This document shows, one piece after another, positions 19,376 through 28,650 of a stretch of 43,187 nt of DNA. Origin of the DNA: Propionivibrio sp. (GTDB lineage Bacteria; Pseudomonadota; Gammaproteobacteria; Burkholderiales; Rhodocyclaceae); the NCBI RefSeq assembly GCF_017995515.1, contig NZ_JAGOIT010000019.1, positions 1 through 43,187 of the forward strand, in the 5' to 3' direction. Position 1 is the first letter of the stretch. The number at the start of each line of letters is the position of its first letter. Both the position numbers and the translations under genes were made by a program. The notes under the pieces were generated by a model. It was not told the origin of the DNA, made no database searches, and saw only the letters and a list, made by a program, of their open reading frames with translations.

Positions 19376-20266
19376 CTAGCTGCGATACTTGTCGAGGTAG
19401 CGCTGAATCTCCGTGCGCATGAAGCGCGAGGAGTCCTCGGCGCGGTCCTCCCAGGCGAAGACGCAGGAGGAGAGCACGCCGTCGAACTTGATCTCGCTTA
19501 GGGATTTGAAGAACAGATCCCAATTGATTTCGCCCTGGCCGATGTCGAGGTGCTGGTGCACACGCACGTTGGAACCCGGTGGATTGACGATATACCTGAG
19601 TTGCGACGAGGCCTTGTGGTTGTAGGTGTCGGCCACCCGCACGTGATGCAGGACCGGGGCAGCTTCCTTCAGCATGGCGGCCATGTCATCCCCGTAGTAG
19701 AAGGTGTGCGGGGCGATGTAGGACATCTTGACGAACTTGGAGCCTATGCTGCGGATGATGTCGACCGCCGGGTGGAAGGTCTCGACCCAGTCTTCCGGGT
19801 GCGGTTCGACCGAGAGGACGATGCCTTCCTTCTCGAAGATCGGGACGAGTTCGTCCATCGAACGCCACCAGGCAGCTTCGCAGGATTCCTTGTTGTTGAT
19901 GGGGTTGCCCACCGTTCTTTCCGCTGAGCCGCCGCGGCCGAACTCGGAGATCATCGTGTCGCAGCCCATTTCGACGGCGACTTCGATCGCCTTCTTCCAG
20001 TAGCGCATGGCGATCTGGCGTTCGTCTTCGAGCGGGCTGGCCCAGCGGTACATCGGTTGCAAGGTGGCGAGGCCGACGTTGTACTCCTTCAGCGCTTCCT
20101 TGAAGGCGGCGATGCGTTCCGGGTAGACGCGCGGCATCGACCACCATTCGAGGAAGTCGGCACGCGGGGAGAGTTCGATGTAGTCGTAGCCAAGCTCTTT
20201 CGTCAGCCGGCAAATGCCCGGCAGATCAAGATGGCGGTGCATGTAGGGGTCCAGGGCGATTTTCAT
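19376..20266 (-). CDS. Sugar phosphate isomerase/epimerase, TIM-barrel, copy 2
   Basis: A 296-residue TIM-barrel protein of the xylose-isomerase-like family. It begins MKIALDPYMHRHLDLPGICRL, with GYDYIELSPRADF as the first barrel strands. Metal-site candidates are the E in SVEPHPEDW (about residue 153), the H in VHQHLDIGQGEINW and the surrounding D/E residues. HHVRVADTYNHKAS resembles the H-x-K/D metal strand of inosose isomerases. It differs clearly from copy 1, so the two probably do successive or alternative steps. It is preceded by a terminator behind iolG and may have its own promoter in 20267-20350. Confidence 0.85.
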   Translation of the reverse strand: MKIALDPYMHRHLDLPGICRLTKELGYDYIELSPRADFLEWWSMPRVYPERIAAFKEALKEYNVGLATLQPMYRWASPLEDERQIAMRYWKKAIEVAVEMGCDTMISEFGRGGSAERTVGNPINNKESCEAAWWRSMDELVPIFEKEGIVLSVEPHPEDWVETFHPAVDIIRSIGSKFVKMSYIAPHTFYYGDDMAAMLKEAAPVLHHVRVADTYNHKASSQLRYIVNPPGSNVRVHQHLDIGQGEINWDLFFKSLSEIKFDGVLSSCVFAWEDRAEDSSRFMRTEIQRYLDKYRS

Positions 20267-20351
20267 GGCGCGATCCTTTCACTATCCATTTGTTCAACTT
20301 CAATGCCTCCGATGTCCGGGCGAACATCGGCCACAGCTGTTCCTCATTCGG

Positions 20352-20391
20352 GAAAAAGGTGGCGCGGTTCGTCATTCCGGCGAACCGCGCC
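20352..20391 (-). terminator. Rho-independent terminator after the IolG-like gene
   Basis: A perfect 11-bp stem (GGCGCGGTTCG with CGAACCGCGCC, 20361-20371 and 20381-20391) and 9-base loop lie 124 bases beyond the iolG stop. On the minus strand the stem is followed directly by CACCTTTTTCCC. This would separate the importer/IolG transcript from the epimerase genes. Confidence 0.72.
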
Positions 20392-20514
20392 GAACTCCGA
20401 TTAAGGAGAGACACTGAAAAACACCTTCAGCCAAGGACGCGTCGCGATGCTCTCTCTGTCTTCGCCACGCGCCACCGACGGCCGCTAGCTCACAGCCGCC
20501 GGGCCACAATCCAG

Positions 20515-21528
20515 TTACCGGCCGTAGAACGCCGGACGCTCCGCGATGCGCACCGGCGCGATGCTCTTGCTGACGCGCGCTTCGACGCAGGCTTCGGCGG
20601 TCGCCGACGCGAAATAACCGTCCCACGCGGTCGGGCCGTTGACTTCGCCGCGTAGCGTCGAGTCGATCCATTCCTGCAGTTCGACGTCGTACGAGTCGAT
20701 GAAGCGCAGCTTCCAGTCCATGAGGATTTCGGTTGATGCGCGACCAGCGAGGCGCAATGGAACGCTCGCCGGGTCGGGCAGATTCGCCGTACCGATCTCA
20801 CCGACGACCTGGCACTGGATGTCGTAACCGAAGCGGCAGGCGACGAAGATCTCGGTGTCGATGCGAATACCCTTGCGTGTTTCCAGCAGGACCATGATCG
20901 GGTCGTGCAGGCCGGCGTGCGCATTGCGCGTCTTGCGTCCTTCGATCACCTGCGCCGTAACGTAGTCGTCATCGAGCAGCCAACGCAGAACGTCGATCTC
21001 GTGCACGTGGGTGTCGGTGATGTTCATGTCACCGGTGTAGATCTCGGGAACCGACGGATTGCGGTGCGTGCAGTGCACCATCAGCGCGTCGCCGATCGTA
21101 CCGGCGTCGAGCGTTTTCTTGAGCGCGCGGTAGCCGGCGTCGTAGCGGCGCATGAAGCCGACCTGCACGAGCTTCTTGCCGTGCTTCACTTCCGCTTCGA
21201 CGATGCGCAGGCCGGCGGCTGCTGTCGTTGCCAGCGGTTTTTCGCAAAAGACCGGCTTGCCGGCCGCGATCGAGGCGAGCACGAACTCTTCGTGCGAAGG
21301 CCCCCACGAGGCGACGAGGATCGCATCGACGTCGTTGGCCTGGATCAGGTCATGCGGGTTCGCATAGACCTTGGCGTCGAGTCCCGCCGCCTTGGCAAAA
21401 GCTTCGGTCTGTTCCTTGTTGATGTCGTTAAGCGCGACGATGCGCCCGCCGGTCAGCTTGCGCGTGATGCGCAGCGCGTGATCCTGGCCGATGGCGCCGC
21501 AGCCGATTACGCCGATTCTCAGAGTCAT
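20515..21528 (-). CDS. iolG: Inositol 2-dehydrogenase-like Gfo/Idh/MocA oxidoreductase
   Basis: A 337-residue NAD-dependent enzyme expected to oxidise myo-inositol (or a close cyclitol or sugar) to the 2-keto compound. The Rossmann motif GCGAIG is at residues 9-14. The catalytic residues match those of IolG in position and spacing: K97 in FCEKPLA, then D172 and H176 in TDTHVHEID. The length equals typical IolG. A GGGAAG site precedes the start. It follows a complete ABC importer on the same strand. The Gfo/Idh family also includes glucose and other sugar dehydrogenases, so the substrate is probable rather than certain. Confidence 0.82.
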   Translation of the reverse strand: MTLRIGVIGCGAIGQDHALRITRKLTGGRIVALNDINKEQTEAFAKAAGLDAKVYANPHDLIQANDVDAILVASWGPSHEEFVLASIAAGKPVFCEKPLATTAAAGLRIVEAEVKHGKKLVQVGFMRRYDAGYRALKKTLDAGTIGDALMVHCTHRNPSVPEIYTGDMNITDTHVHEIDVLRWLLDDDYVTAQVIEGRKTRNAHAGLHDPIMVLLETRKGIRIDTEIFVACRFGYDIQCQVVGEIGTANLPDPASVPLRLAGRASTEILMDWKLRFIDSYDVELQEWIDSTLRGEVNGPTAWDGYFASATAEACVEARVSKSIAPVRIAERPAFYGR

Positions 21529-21813
21529 GGTGGTCTTCCCTTACGTTTCAGTTTTTCAATTCATCTCAAACACTGGGCGCAGGCGTCCCCTGCCCGGGGC
21601 TCCGATCTCTCGGAAATTCCGGAACGACTCAACCCAGTCTTCGTGTTCTTTGGCTTCTCCGCGTGAAGCGCCTTGATCATTCACACCACCCGCCGCCTCG
21701 CTTCGGTGCTGCCGACGGCTCCTGATGGATATTCGCTGCTCCATCAGAAGCCGGTCGGTTGCCAGACGAAGTCCGGTGCGACGCGGATTGGTCAAGCGTG
21801 TTGCAGCAGATCC

Positions 21814-22740
21814 TTACTTCTTCATGTACTTGTCGACGTTCTCAGCAACGATCGACTCGAACGGAATCAACAGTTCATCCGGCGCTGGCTGGCCCGACAT
21901 GATCGTCTTGACGACAGCGTAGGCGCCTTCGGCCTGGCCGCGGGCGTTCTGGAAGATCGACTGCGACATCTCGCCGTCCTTGATCGCCTTGAGCGCGTCA
22001 CCCGTGCCGTCGATGCCGGAGATCATCACGCCTTTGAGGCGGTTCGACGTTTTCAGGGCTTGCAATGCGCCGAGCGCCATCTGGTCATTCGCTGCGATGA
22101 TCGCGTCGAACTGCTTGAAACTCTGCACCCAGTCCTCGGTCACTTTCATGCCTTCGGCGCGGTCATAGTTACCGGTCAGGTTGGCCAGAACCTTCACGTC
22201 AGGCCGTGCCTTCAGGCACGCTTCGGTAAAGCCCTGCAGACGCTCTTGCGAGTGGTAGAGGCCAGGCGTCCCCTGGAGATAGAGAATTTTGGCGTCCTTC
22301 GGCAACTTGGCCTTCATGAACTCGCCTTGCAGACGACCGGCATCGATATTCTTCGAGCCGACAAAGGTGTACTTGCCGCCGGCCGATTCGATTCCGAGCG
22401 CGATGACGGGGATGCCCGCCTTGTTAGCCTTTTCAACGCCGGGGACGATGCCCTGGTAGTCGACCGGAACGACGATGATGGCATTGACCTTCTGCGCGAT
22501 GTAGTTGTCGATCTGGTCGAGTTGCTTGCTGATGTCGCCGTTGGCATCGGTGAAGCGAATGTCGATGTTCGGGTCGCCCTTCGCCGCTTCGATGAAGGCC
22601 GTCTTGCGGCTCATTGTGAAGACGTCGGTATCGGCCAGGTTCGTGTAGCCAACCACGAATTTCGCAGCCATCGCGCTCCCCGGGATAACGGTCAGGGCAA
22701 CAGCACACGACATGATCAAATTGGTCAGTTTTTTCATCAT
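21814..22740 (-). CDS. Sugar ABC transporter periplasmic binding protein (RbsB-like, copy 2)
   Basis: A 308-residue periplasmic binding protein. The signal peptide (about residues 1-25) ends near GSAMAA. The mature protein starts KFVVGYTNLADTDVFTMSRKTAF and keeps the sugar-binding core: NYIAQKVNAIIVVPVDYQG and FDAIIAANDQMALGALQAL. It is the binding protein immediately downstream of the permease gene (168 bases away), so it is the natural partner of the ABC importer. A GAGGAT site precedes the two adjacent ATG codons at 22740 and 22737. It resembles inositol/ribose receptors, but the ligand cannot be fixed from sequence. Confidence 0.9.
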   Translation of the reverse strand: MMKKLTNLIMSCAVALTVIPGSAMAAKFVVGYTNLADTDVFTMSRKTAFIEAAKGDPNIDIRFTDANGDISKQLDQIDNYIAQKVNAIIVVPVDYQGIVPGVEKANKAGIPVIALGIESAGGKYTFVGSKNIDAGRLQGEFMKAKLPKDAKILYLQGTPGLYHSQERLQGFTEACLKARPDVKVLANLTGNYDRAEGMKVTEDWVQSFKQFDAIIAANDQMALGALQALKTSNRLKGVMISGIDGTGDALKAIKDGEMSQSIFQNARGQAEGAYAVVKTIMSGQPAPDELLIPFESIVAENVDKYMKK

Positions 22741-22908
22741 TGAATCCTCATCTGTGGTTTTCGCCTTTTCAGGGCGTGAATAAGACCTGTTGTTTGACTA
22801 CCACTGCCTGTTCAACATGAAACACTTGCTGCAACTTCTTCGGTTTTGATGGCGCCCTCCTTGTAGTGATTGCGATTGCTACGTTCTTCCCTGCACGCTT
22901 CTTTCCAC

Positions 22909-23916
22909 TTATGCCTTTTTCTTCGTTCTCGCCGTCTTGGTCTTGACGTCGAGGATGACAGCGACGGCGATGATCAAACCCTTGATGATCTGCTGCCAGT
23001 AGGAGCTGACGTTGAGCAGATTGAGGATGTTGTTGATGACGCCGATGATCAGCGCGCCGACGATGGTGCCGGTGATCGTTCCCGTACCGCCCATCAGGCT
23101 GGTGCCGCCGACGACGACCGCGGTAATTGCGTCGAACTCGTAGGAGAGCCCGCCGGCCGGTTGTCCGGAGTTGATGCGCGACATATAGACGATGCCGGCC
23201 ACGGCACAGAGCACGCCATTGAGAATGAAGGCCTTGATCACCACGCGGTCAGCGTTGATGCCGGAAGCGATGGCCGCCTTCGGGTTGCCACCGACGGCAT
23301 AGACGTAGCGCCCGAACTTCGTCTTGTTGAGCAGGACCCAGGTCGCGCCGATGACGAAGAACAGGATCACCACCGAAACCGGGATGATGCCGAGCGAACC
23401 CTGGCCGATGACCTTGAAGTCGCCAAGGTTGGTGACAGGCACTCCACCCGTGTAGAGCAGCACCGCGCCACGCGCCACGGTCGTCATGGCCAGCGTCATG
23501 ATGAAGGCCGGGATGCGGAAGTAGGTGATGACGAAGCCGTTGATCAGTCCGGTGACCATCCCGAGCCCGACGCCTGCGGCAAGCGCCAGCGGCAAGCTCT
23601 GCGTCATCGACATGACGCTCGCCGCGATCGTTCCGGTCAACGCCAGCACCGAGCCGAGCGAGACGTCGATGTGGCCGAGGATGATGATGAAGGTGACGCC
23701 GCAGGCCAAGAGGCTGACAACGACGACCTGGCGCAGCACGTTGGTCAGGTTGCCTTCGGTGAGGAAGGTCGGGCTAACCAGCGAGGCGAGGATAAAAATA
23801 CCGACAAAGATGAGGATCGTCCCGTAGCGCCGGTAAATCTCGGCAAACCCCATCTCGCGGATCTTGGCGAATGCCGACTTGTCGGCGACCGGTGTCGTTT
23901 GTGCCATGCTGCTCAT
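22909..23916 (-). CDS. Sugar ABC transporter permease (RbsC/BPD_transp_2 type)
   Basis: A 335-residue inner-membrane permease with about nine or ten hydrophobic segments. Family marks are LVSPTFLTEGNLTNVLRQ, GVTFIIILGHIDVSLGSVLAL, the NGFVITYFRIPAFIMTLA loop, YAVGGNPKAAIASGI (the coupling loop to the ATPase) and VVGGTSLMGGTGTITGTIVGALIIGVI. These are hallmarks of the ribose/xylose/inositol permease class, which forms homodimers. The ATG at 23916 overlaps the ATPase stop (ATGA) and has GGGAGG upstream, indicating translational coupling. It ends in a very basic KTKTARTKKKA tail. Confidence 0.92.
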   Translation of the reverse strand: MSSMAQTTPVADKSAFAKIREMGFAEIYRRYGTILIFVGIFILASLVSPTFLTEGNLTNVLRQVVVVSLLACGVTFIIILGHIDVSLGSVLALTGTIAASVMSMTQSLPLALAAGVGLGMVTGLINGFVITYFRIPAFIMTLAMTTVARGAVLLYTGGVPVTNLGDFKVIGQGSLGIIPVSVVILFFVIGATWVLLNKTKFGRYVYAVGGNPKAAIASGINADRVVIKAFILNGVLCAVAGIVYMSRINSGQPAGGLSYEFDAITAVVVGGTSLMGGTGTITGTIVGALIIGVINNILNLLNVSSYWQQIIKGLIIAVAVILDVKTKTARTKKKA

Positions 23917-25475
23917 TGCTTTCCTCCCGTGGCCAAGGCCATGATGTTTTCCTGTGAAGCGTCCTTGCGCTCGATCTCGCCGCGCACAACGCCTTCGTGC
24001 ATGACGATGACCCGGTCGCTCATCCCAAGGATTTCCGGGAGTTCGGACGAGATCATGATGATCGCCAGCCCCTGCTGCGCGAACTGGGTCATCAGTTTGT
24101 GAATTTCGGATTTGGAGCCGACGTCGATGCCACGTGTCGGTTCGTCGAGGATCAGGACTTTGAGATCGCCGAGCAGCCATTTGGCGATGACGATCTTCTG
24201 CTGGTTGCCGCCGGAGAGATTGCCTGCGGCGGTCATCAGGCTCGGTGTCTTGATGCGCAGCATCTCGCGCATGCGCATCCCTTCCGTTTGCTCCTTGCCG
24301 GAATCGAGCAGCAGACCGGGGGCAAACTTCTTGAGGTTGGCGAGCGAGATGTTTTCCTTGACCGAGCGGCAGAGCACCAGCCCTTCTGCCTTGCGGTCTT
24401 CCGAGACCATGGCGATGCCGTGGCTGATGGCATCGGACGAGGTCTTGAGCTTGATCGGCTGGCCTTCGAGGCGGATTTCGCCTTCGTCGATCGGGTCGAG
24501 GCCGAAGATGGCGCGCGCGACTTCGGTGCGCCCGGCACCGACGAGGCCCGACAGTCCGAGGATCTCGCCCTTGCGCACAGAGAAGCTGACGTCCTTGAAG
24601 ACACCGTAACGCGTGACGTTCTTGAGTTCGAGGACGGTCTCGCCGATCTCGGCATGTTCCTTGGGGAAGATGTTGGAGATGGTGCGCCCGACCATCAGCG
24701 AGATGAGCTTGTTCTCGTCGTAGGCAGCGGCGACGTTCGAGTCGACGTACTGGCCGTCGCGGATAATGGTGATGTCGTCGGCGATCTGGAAGATCTCGTC
24801 CATCTTGTGCGTGATGTAGATGATCGCGACGCCGTTCTTCTTGAGATCGTCGATCTGCTTGAAGAGCATGGCGACTTCGGTGTCGCTGATCGCCGAGGTC
24901 GGTTCGTCCATGATGACGAGCGAGGCCTGGCGCGAGATGGCCTTGGTGATCTCGATCAACTGCATGGCGGCGATCGAGAGTTCGCGCATCTGCATGCGCG
25001 GGTTGTACTTGAGGCCGAGTTTGTCGAGCAGAGCCTGCGTCTCGCGGTACATGCGGTTGAAGTCGACGAAGGTCTTGAACGGCGACAACAGCGGATTGCC
25101 GTCGATGATCGGTTCGCGCCCGAGGTAGATGTTCTCGGCGATGGTCATGTCGAGGACGGGGCTCAGCTCCTGATGGATCATGGAGATGCCCATCTCAAGC
25201 GCGGCCTTGGTGTCCTGGTGGTCGAGCTTCTCGCCCTTGAACCAGATCTCGCCCGAGTCGATCGCGTGCTCGCCGCTCAAGACCTTCATCAGCGTCGATT
25301 TGCCGGCACCATTTTCGCCGACCAACACATGCACCGAACCCGGCCTGACTTTCAGGTTCACCTTGTCCAGAGCCAGTACGCCCGGAAAGGCCTTGGTGAT
25401 GCCGCGCATTTCCAGGACGTAAGCGCCCTGCCCGCCGCTATCTTGCTTCTCGTGCATAGAAAGTGCCGCCCCCAT
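23913..25475 (-). CDS. Sugar ABC transporter ATPase with two nucleotide-binding domains (RbsA/MglA type)
   Basis: A 520-residue tandem ATPase energising sugar import. The first half has Walker A GENGAGKST, Walker B LVIMDEPTSAI and a degenerate signature ELSIAAMQ; the second half has GLVGAGRTE, signature LSGGNQQ and Walker B VLILDEPTRGID. This asymmetry is normal for RbsA/MglA-type proteins. ATG 25475 was chosen; an ATG six codons later is equally possible. It is the first gene of the importer operon, and the upstream region 25476-25886 holds two palindromes that could be LacI-type operators. Confidence 0.93.
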   Translation of the reverse strand: MGAALSMHEKQDSGGQGAYVLEMRGITKAFPGVLALDKVNLKVRPGSVHVLVGENGAGKSTLMKVLSGEHAIDSGEIWFKGEKLDHQDTKAALEMGISMIHQELSPVLDMTIAENIYLGREPIIDGNPLLSPFKTFVDFNRMYRETQALLDKLGLKYNPRMQMRELSIAAMQLIEITKAISRQASLVIMDEPTSAISDTEVAMLFKQIDDLKKNGVAIIYITHKMDEIFQIADDITIIRDGQYVDSNVAAAYDENKLISLMVGRTISNIFPKEHAEIGETVLELKNVTRYGVFKDVSFSVRKGEILGLSGLVGAGRTEVARAIFGLDPIDEGEIRLEGQPIKLKTSSDAISHGIAMVSEDRKAEGLVLCRSVKENISLANLKKFAPGLLLDSGKEQTEGMRMREMLRIKTPSLMTAAGNLSGGNQQKIVIAKWLLGDLKVLILDEPTRGIDVGSKSEIHKLMTQFAQQGLAIIMISSELPEILGMSDRVIVMHEGVVRGEIERKDASQENIMALATGGKQ

Positions 25476-25606
25476 CGTTGTTACTGCGCCCTTGCCAATC
25501 GGGCTGCCTCATGAGCGCTTTAACGCTTCTTCCGGACAACCCCGAGTCTTTGCTCACGGACCTGACACTCACTTCAGCAAGCAGCCAGAACCTCACAAAA
25601 GAATCT

Positions 25607-25626
25607 TTTGACTCACGTGAGGCAAA
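25607..25626. promoter_or_regulatory. 20-bp near-perfect palindrome, candidate LacI-type operator
   Basis: TTTG-A-CTCACGTGAG-G-CAAA pairs at nine of ten positions. It lies in the AT-rich divergent gap (25476-25886) between the importer ATPase and the second lacI gene, 132 bases upstream of the ATPase start. Size and symmetry suit a dimeric LacI-family repressor. No protein-coding sequence was recognised in this gap. Confidence 0.55.
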
Positions 25627-25845
25627 TAACCATGAACCAATGGCTCACATTGAATCAAAACAAAAACGAAAATGCAATACCGTAGAACGAATATTTTTAG
25701 AAAAAATTTTCCACAAATTATGGATTTTGAACACGCTACCAAGGCAACACCAGAACTATCTGTTAATTTTCAATTTACTAGGCTGAATTCAAGATATTTT
25801 GTCGAGTTGCAATTGAGACAACCGTAAAATACAATGACTCTTTTC

Positions 25846-25863
25846 GTGATGCATTTGCATCAC
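25846..25863. promoter_or_regulatory. 18-bp palindrome just upstream of lacI copy 2, candidate operator
   Basis: GTGATGCA-TT-TGCATCAC has perfect 8-bp arms. It ends 23 bases before the GTG start of the lacI gene, downstream of an AT-rich TAAAAT that could be a -10 box (about 25824-25830). The position suits autoregulation. It differs from the palindrome at 25607, so the two may serve different regulators. Confidence 0.55.
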
Positions 25864-25886
25864 TTAGAGAAAATAGCGGGGGCTCA

Positions 25887-26939
25887 GTGAAGCAGAAAAG
25901 ACCACAAATCAAAGAGATCATGCGTCTCACCGGGCTGAGTCGGGCGACAATCGATCGCGTACTGAACGAACGCGAAGGGGTACATACGCGTACGCAGGCG
26001 ATAGTAGATGCCGCACTTCGACAGCTGCGAGAGACAAGCAATGCATCATTCCATGCGCATCGCGAAGATCGCCGCAAGCACTACAAGGCGATCATCCAGG
26101 TCGGTGATGCCTTTACGCAGTCGATCGTCGACGAGGCCGACCGCCTGGCGCCTTCGCTGGCGGCACGCAACTGCACGCTCGAAGTGCTGCCGTGCGTTGG
26201 GATTCCAAGCAAGCGCGTTGCCGGCCTCATCGCCGCGCAGAGCGATGCCGACGGACTCATCATCATTGCCAAGAACTCTGCAGAAATTGTCGATGCAGCC
26301 GCGCTGTTCCGGGAACAAGGCAAAGCGATCGTCACCTCGCACACCGATCTCGATCTCGCCGCGCGCCATGCCTACGTCGGCATAGACAACCGCGCAGCAG
26401 GCCAAACCGTCGGCTTTCTCATGGGTAGGCATATGCCAGCCGACGCGCCGGCCAACCTCGCCGTCGTCGTCGAGGCGATGAACTATCGCTGCCACGAAGA
26501 GAGGGAAATGGGCTTCCGCTCGGTGCTGCGCCAGCGCTTTCCGGCTATCAACGTGATCGAGGTAGTCAAGCACGGCGACTCGGCCGAAGCCAGCCATGCG
26601 GCCATCAAGTCGCTATTGGAGATTTATCCGAAGATTGACGGTGTTTACAACACCGCCGGGGGCAACCAAGGCGTAGCGATGGCGCTCGCCGAAGGCGGCT
26701 TGACCGGAAAAACGCTGTTCGTGACACACGAGTACAACCGGGTCACCGAAGCCTTGATCAGAAGAAACGAGGTGGACTACCTGATCACGCAGAACATGAA
26801 ACACATGCTGCTTGAAGCTACGGATCAACTCAACGCGATTCTCAGCGGAGCACCCCAGAATACGCAGGTCCTCATCCCGCTGGAGATTCTTTGCCACTAC
26901 TCGCTACCTCTGCCAAACGGGAACGCAGACTGCGAATAG
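25887..26939 (+). CDS. LacI-family regulator divergent from the ABC importer (copy 2)
   Basis: A 350-residue LacI-type regulator starting at GTG. The helix-turn-helix IKEIMRLTGLSRATIDRVLN occupies about residues 8-27 and is nearly the same as in the regulator at 14399-15442. The ligand domain begins HYKAIIQVGDAFTQSIVDEAD and shares ARHAYVGIDNRAAGQT and YRCHEEREMGFR with that paralogue. The divergent position and the palindromes between the genes suggest that it controls the importer operon. The effector is probably the imported sugar or cyclitol, by inference. Confidence 0.9.
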   Translation: MKQKRPQIKEIMRLTGLSRATIDRVLNEREGVHTRTQAIVDAALRQLRETSNASFHAHREDRRKHYKAIIQVGDAFTQSIVDEADRLAPSLAARNCTLEVLPCVGIPSKRVAGLIAAQSDADGLIIIAKNSAEIVDAAALFREQGKAIVTSHTDLDLAARHAYVGIDNRAAGQTVGFLMGRHMPADAPANLAVVVEAMNYRCHEEREMGFRSVLRQRFPAINVIEVVKHGDSAEASHAAIKSLLEIYPKIDGVYNTAGGNQGVAMALAEGGLTGKTLFVTHEYNRVTEALIRRNEVDYLITQNMKHMLLEATDQLNAILSGAPQNTQVLIPLEILCHYSLPLPNGNADCE

Positions 26940-26954
26940 CCGCGTCAGGACGGC

Positions 26955-27560
26955 CTAGCCGTCATCCCTCGCCTGATCGACCCAGATCAGCGAAGCGACG
27001 TCGAATCCCGACTCGCGGGCTAGGCGCAGCAACTGTTGCCTAACCTCCGGAGCCAACTGGCGGTCGCGGGCGAGAATCCACAGGTAGTCGCGGTCGGGAC
27101 CGACGACCATCGCCCAGCGGTAATCCTGCTGATCGAGCGAGATGACGTGATAACCGCCATAGAACGGGCCGAAGAAGGACACTTTCAACGACGCGCGCGT
27201 TGGGTCGCCCGTAAATAGTGCTCGCCCGACCGCCTCGCGCCATTCGTTCCGCGTGCCGTCAAATCCGCGATTGACGACTTGCACGCTGCCGTCGTCCTGC
27301 AGGCGATAGGTGGCGCTCACGTCACTCAGGCCGCGCTCGAACGAGTGATCCAGCCTGGCGATTTCGTACCACTTGCCGAGATAGCGTTCGATCTGGAAGG
27401 GGCTGACTGGCGTCATGCCGGCAGGCGGCTGTGTGGAACATGCATTGAGCACTGGCAGCGCGGCAACCACTAGAAATACCGCGCAAGCCGAACGCCAACG
27501 GGCGGAAGCTGCGCCGACGTTTCGCTTCATCAAACTGCGCAGAGCGGAGATCATTTTCAT
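26955..27560 (-). CDS. blc: Bacterial lipocalin (Blc-like outer-membrane lipoprotein)
   Basis: A 201-residue lipocalin. A hydrophobic signal segment (about residues 22-40) ends in the lipobox LNAC, so the mature protein is lipid-anchored at cysteine 41. The lipocalin signature follows: YLGKWYEIARLDHSFERG, then GGYHVISLDQQDYRWAMVVGPDRDYLWILAR. Blc proteins bind lysophospholipids or fatty acids and respond to envelope stress. Starts at 27560, 27554 or 27530 are all possible; GAGG lies right before the first two. It is downstream of lacI copy 3 on the same strand but has no evident pathway link. Confidence 0.9.
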   Translation of the reverse strand: MKMISALRSLMKRNVGAASARWRSACAVFLVVAALPVLNACSTQPPAGMTPVSPFQIERYLGKWYEIARLDHSFERGLSDVSATYRLQDDGSVQVVNRGFDGTRNEWREAVGRALFTGDPTRASLKVSFFGPFYGGYHVISLDQQDYRWAMVVGPDRDYLWILARDRQLAPEVRQQLLRLARESGFDVASLIWVDQARDDG

Positions 27561-27618
27561 CCTCAGCGTTTTCGGAGCCGGGTTGACGCTGCGGAACCGC
27601 CACGGGTTCCGTCGAAGC

Positions 27619-28650
27619 CTACAAATTGCGGCAGATCAGCTCGGTCGGGACAGTATCAACCGCGCTCGACCGCTTGCTGCTACCGAGCGGTTCGATCAGC
27701 CGTTCGAAGACACGCCGTGCGAGGGCGTCTTCGTTCTGGCGGATGGAGAACACGCGGTTGGGCAGGAAGTCGAGCATCGTGTGGTCGTCGAAGGTGCCGA
27801 TCAGGATCTTCTTGTCGATCTTTCCCGTTTGCGCGCGGATCTGCTGCAGGGCACCTTCGAGCAGGAGGAGCGCCGAGCACATGAAGGCGTGCGGTGGCGC
27901 GCCAAGCTCGTCGATCAGTTCGTGCATCATCTCGGCACCGGCTTCCGGGCTGCTTTCGGTCGCCATGCGCACGAGGCTTTCGCCGTTCTTGATCCCGGCC
28001 TCCGCGCTCGCGTCCAAGAAACCGCGCAAGCGCTCCTTGATACTCGGCCCGCGAATGACGCCTTCGACCGCCGGCCGCTCGGCGTCACCGCACATGAAGT
28101 AGCACGGGCCCTTCGCCTCGCGCAGCATGCGCCGCGCCATTTCGAGTGCCCCCTGGTAGTTGTCGCTGATCACGGTCGGGAAGAGGTGCGTCCCGTAGTC
28201 GCGGTCGAACATGACGATCGACTTGCGATCGAGATTCTTGATCAGCTGCGGCTGCGAGCTTCCTTGACACGGTGCGATGACGAGTCCATCGACGCCGCGG
28301 GCGAGCAGGCTGGTGACGGCGCGGCTTTCAAGATCGGGATCGTCGTGCGACGAGACGGTGAGCAGCAGCAGGTTGCGCTTGCGGCAGCGAATCTCGAAGG
28401 CAGCCATGAAGCGTGCGAAGAAGGCGTTGGCCAGGTCGGGAACGACGAGGCCGATAGTATCGCTGCGTTTGAGTTTGAGGCTGCGCGCGGCGTGATTGAG
28501 CGAATAGCCGTGAATGGCGACGTAGTCTTCGATCTGCTTGCGGGTCTTTTCGCTGATCCGGTATTTCTCAGACTGACCGTTGATGACGAAACGGACGGTG
28601 GTAATGGAAAAGCCGGTTTCCCGGGCGATTTCCTCAACGGTTTTGGGCAT
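27619..28650 (-). CDS. LacI/GalR-family regulator of the polyol module (copy 3)
   Basis: A 343-residue regulator of a different branch from copies 1 and 2. The helix-turn-helix is TVEEIARETGFSITTVRFVIN (about residues 4-24), and the hinge region (GYSLNHAARSLKLKRSDTIGLVVPDL) is of classical LacI/GalR form with the AAR/L hinge helix. It is the last gene of the minus-strand polyol module and lies 182 bases downstream of the SIS gene. A LacI-type centre AAGCGCTT occurs upstream at about 28738-28745 and could be an autoregulatory site. The effector is unknown. Confidence 0.88.
   Translation of the reverse strand: MPKTVEEIARETGFSITTVRFVINGQSEKYRISEKTRKQIEDYVAIHGYSLNHAARSLKLKRSDTIGLVVPDLANAFFARFMAAFEIRCRKRNLLLLTVSSHDDPDLESRAVTSLLARGVDGLVIAPCQGSSQPQLIKNLDRKSIVMFDRDYGTHLFPTVISDNYQGALEMARRMLREAKGPCYFMCGDAERPAVEGVIRGPSIKERLRGFLDASAEAGIKNGESLVRMATESSPEAGAEMMHELIDELGAPPHAFMCSALLLLEGALQQIRAQTGKIDKKILIGTFDDHTMLDFLPNRVFSIRQNEDALARRVFERLIEPLGSSKRSSAVDTVPTELICRNL

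Noticed and set aside
26949..26963. Small hairpin GACGGC-CTA-GCCGTC between the converging lacI and lipocalin genes
   Set aside because: A six-base stem with no T-tract on either strand and overlapping the lipocalin stop; too weak to call a terminator.
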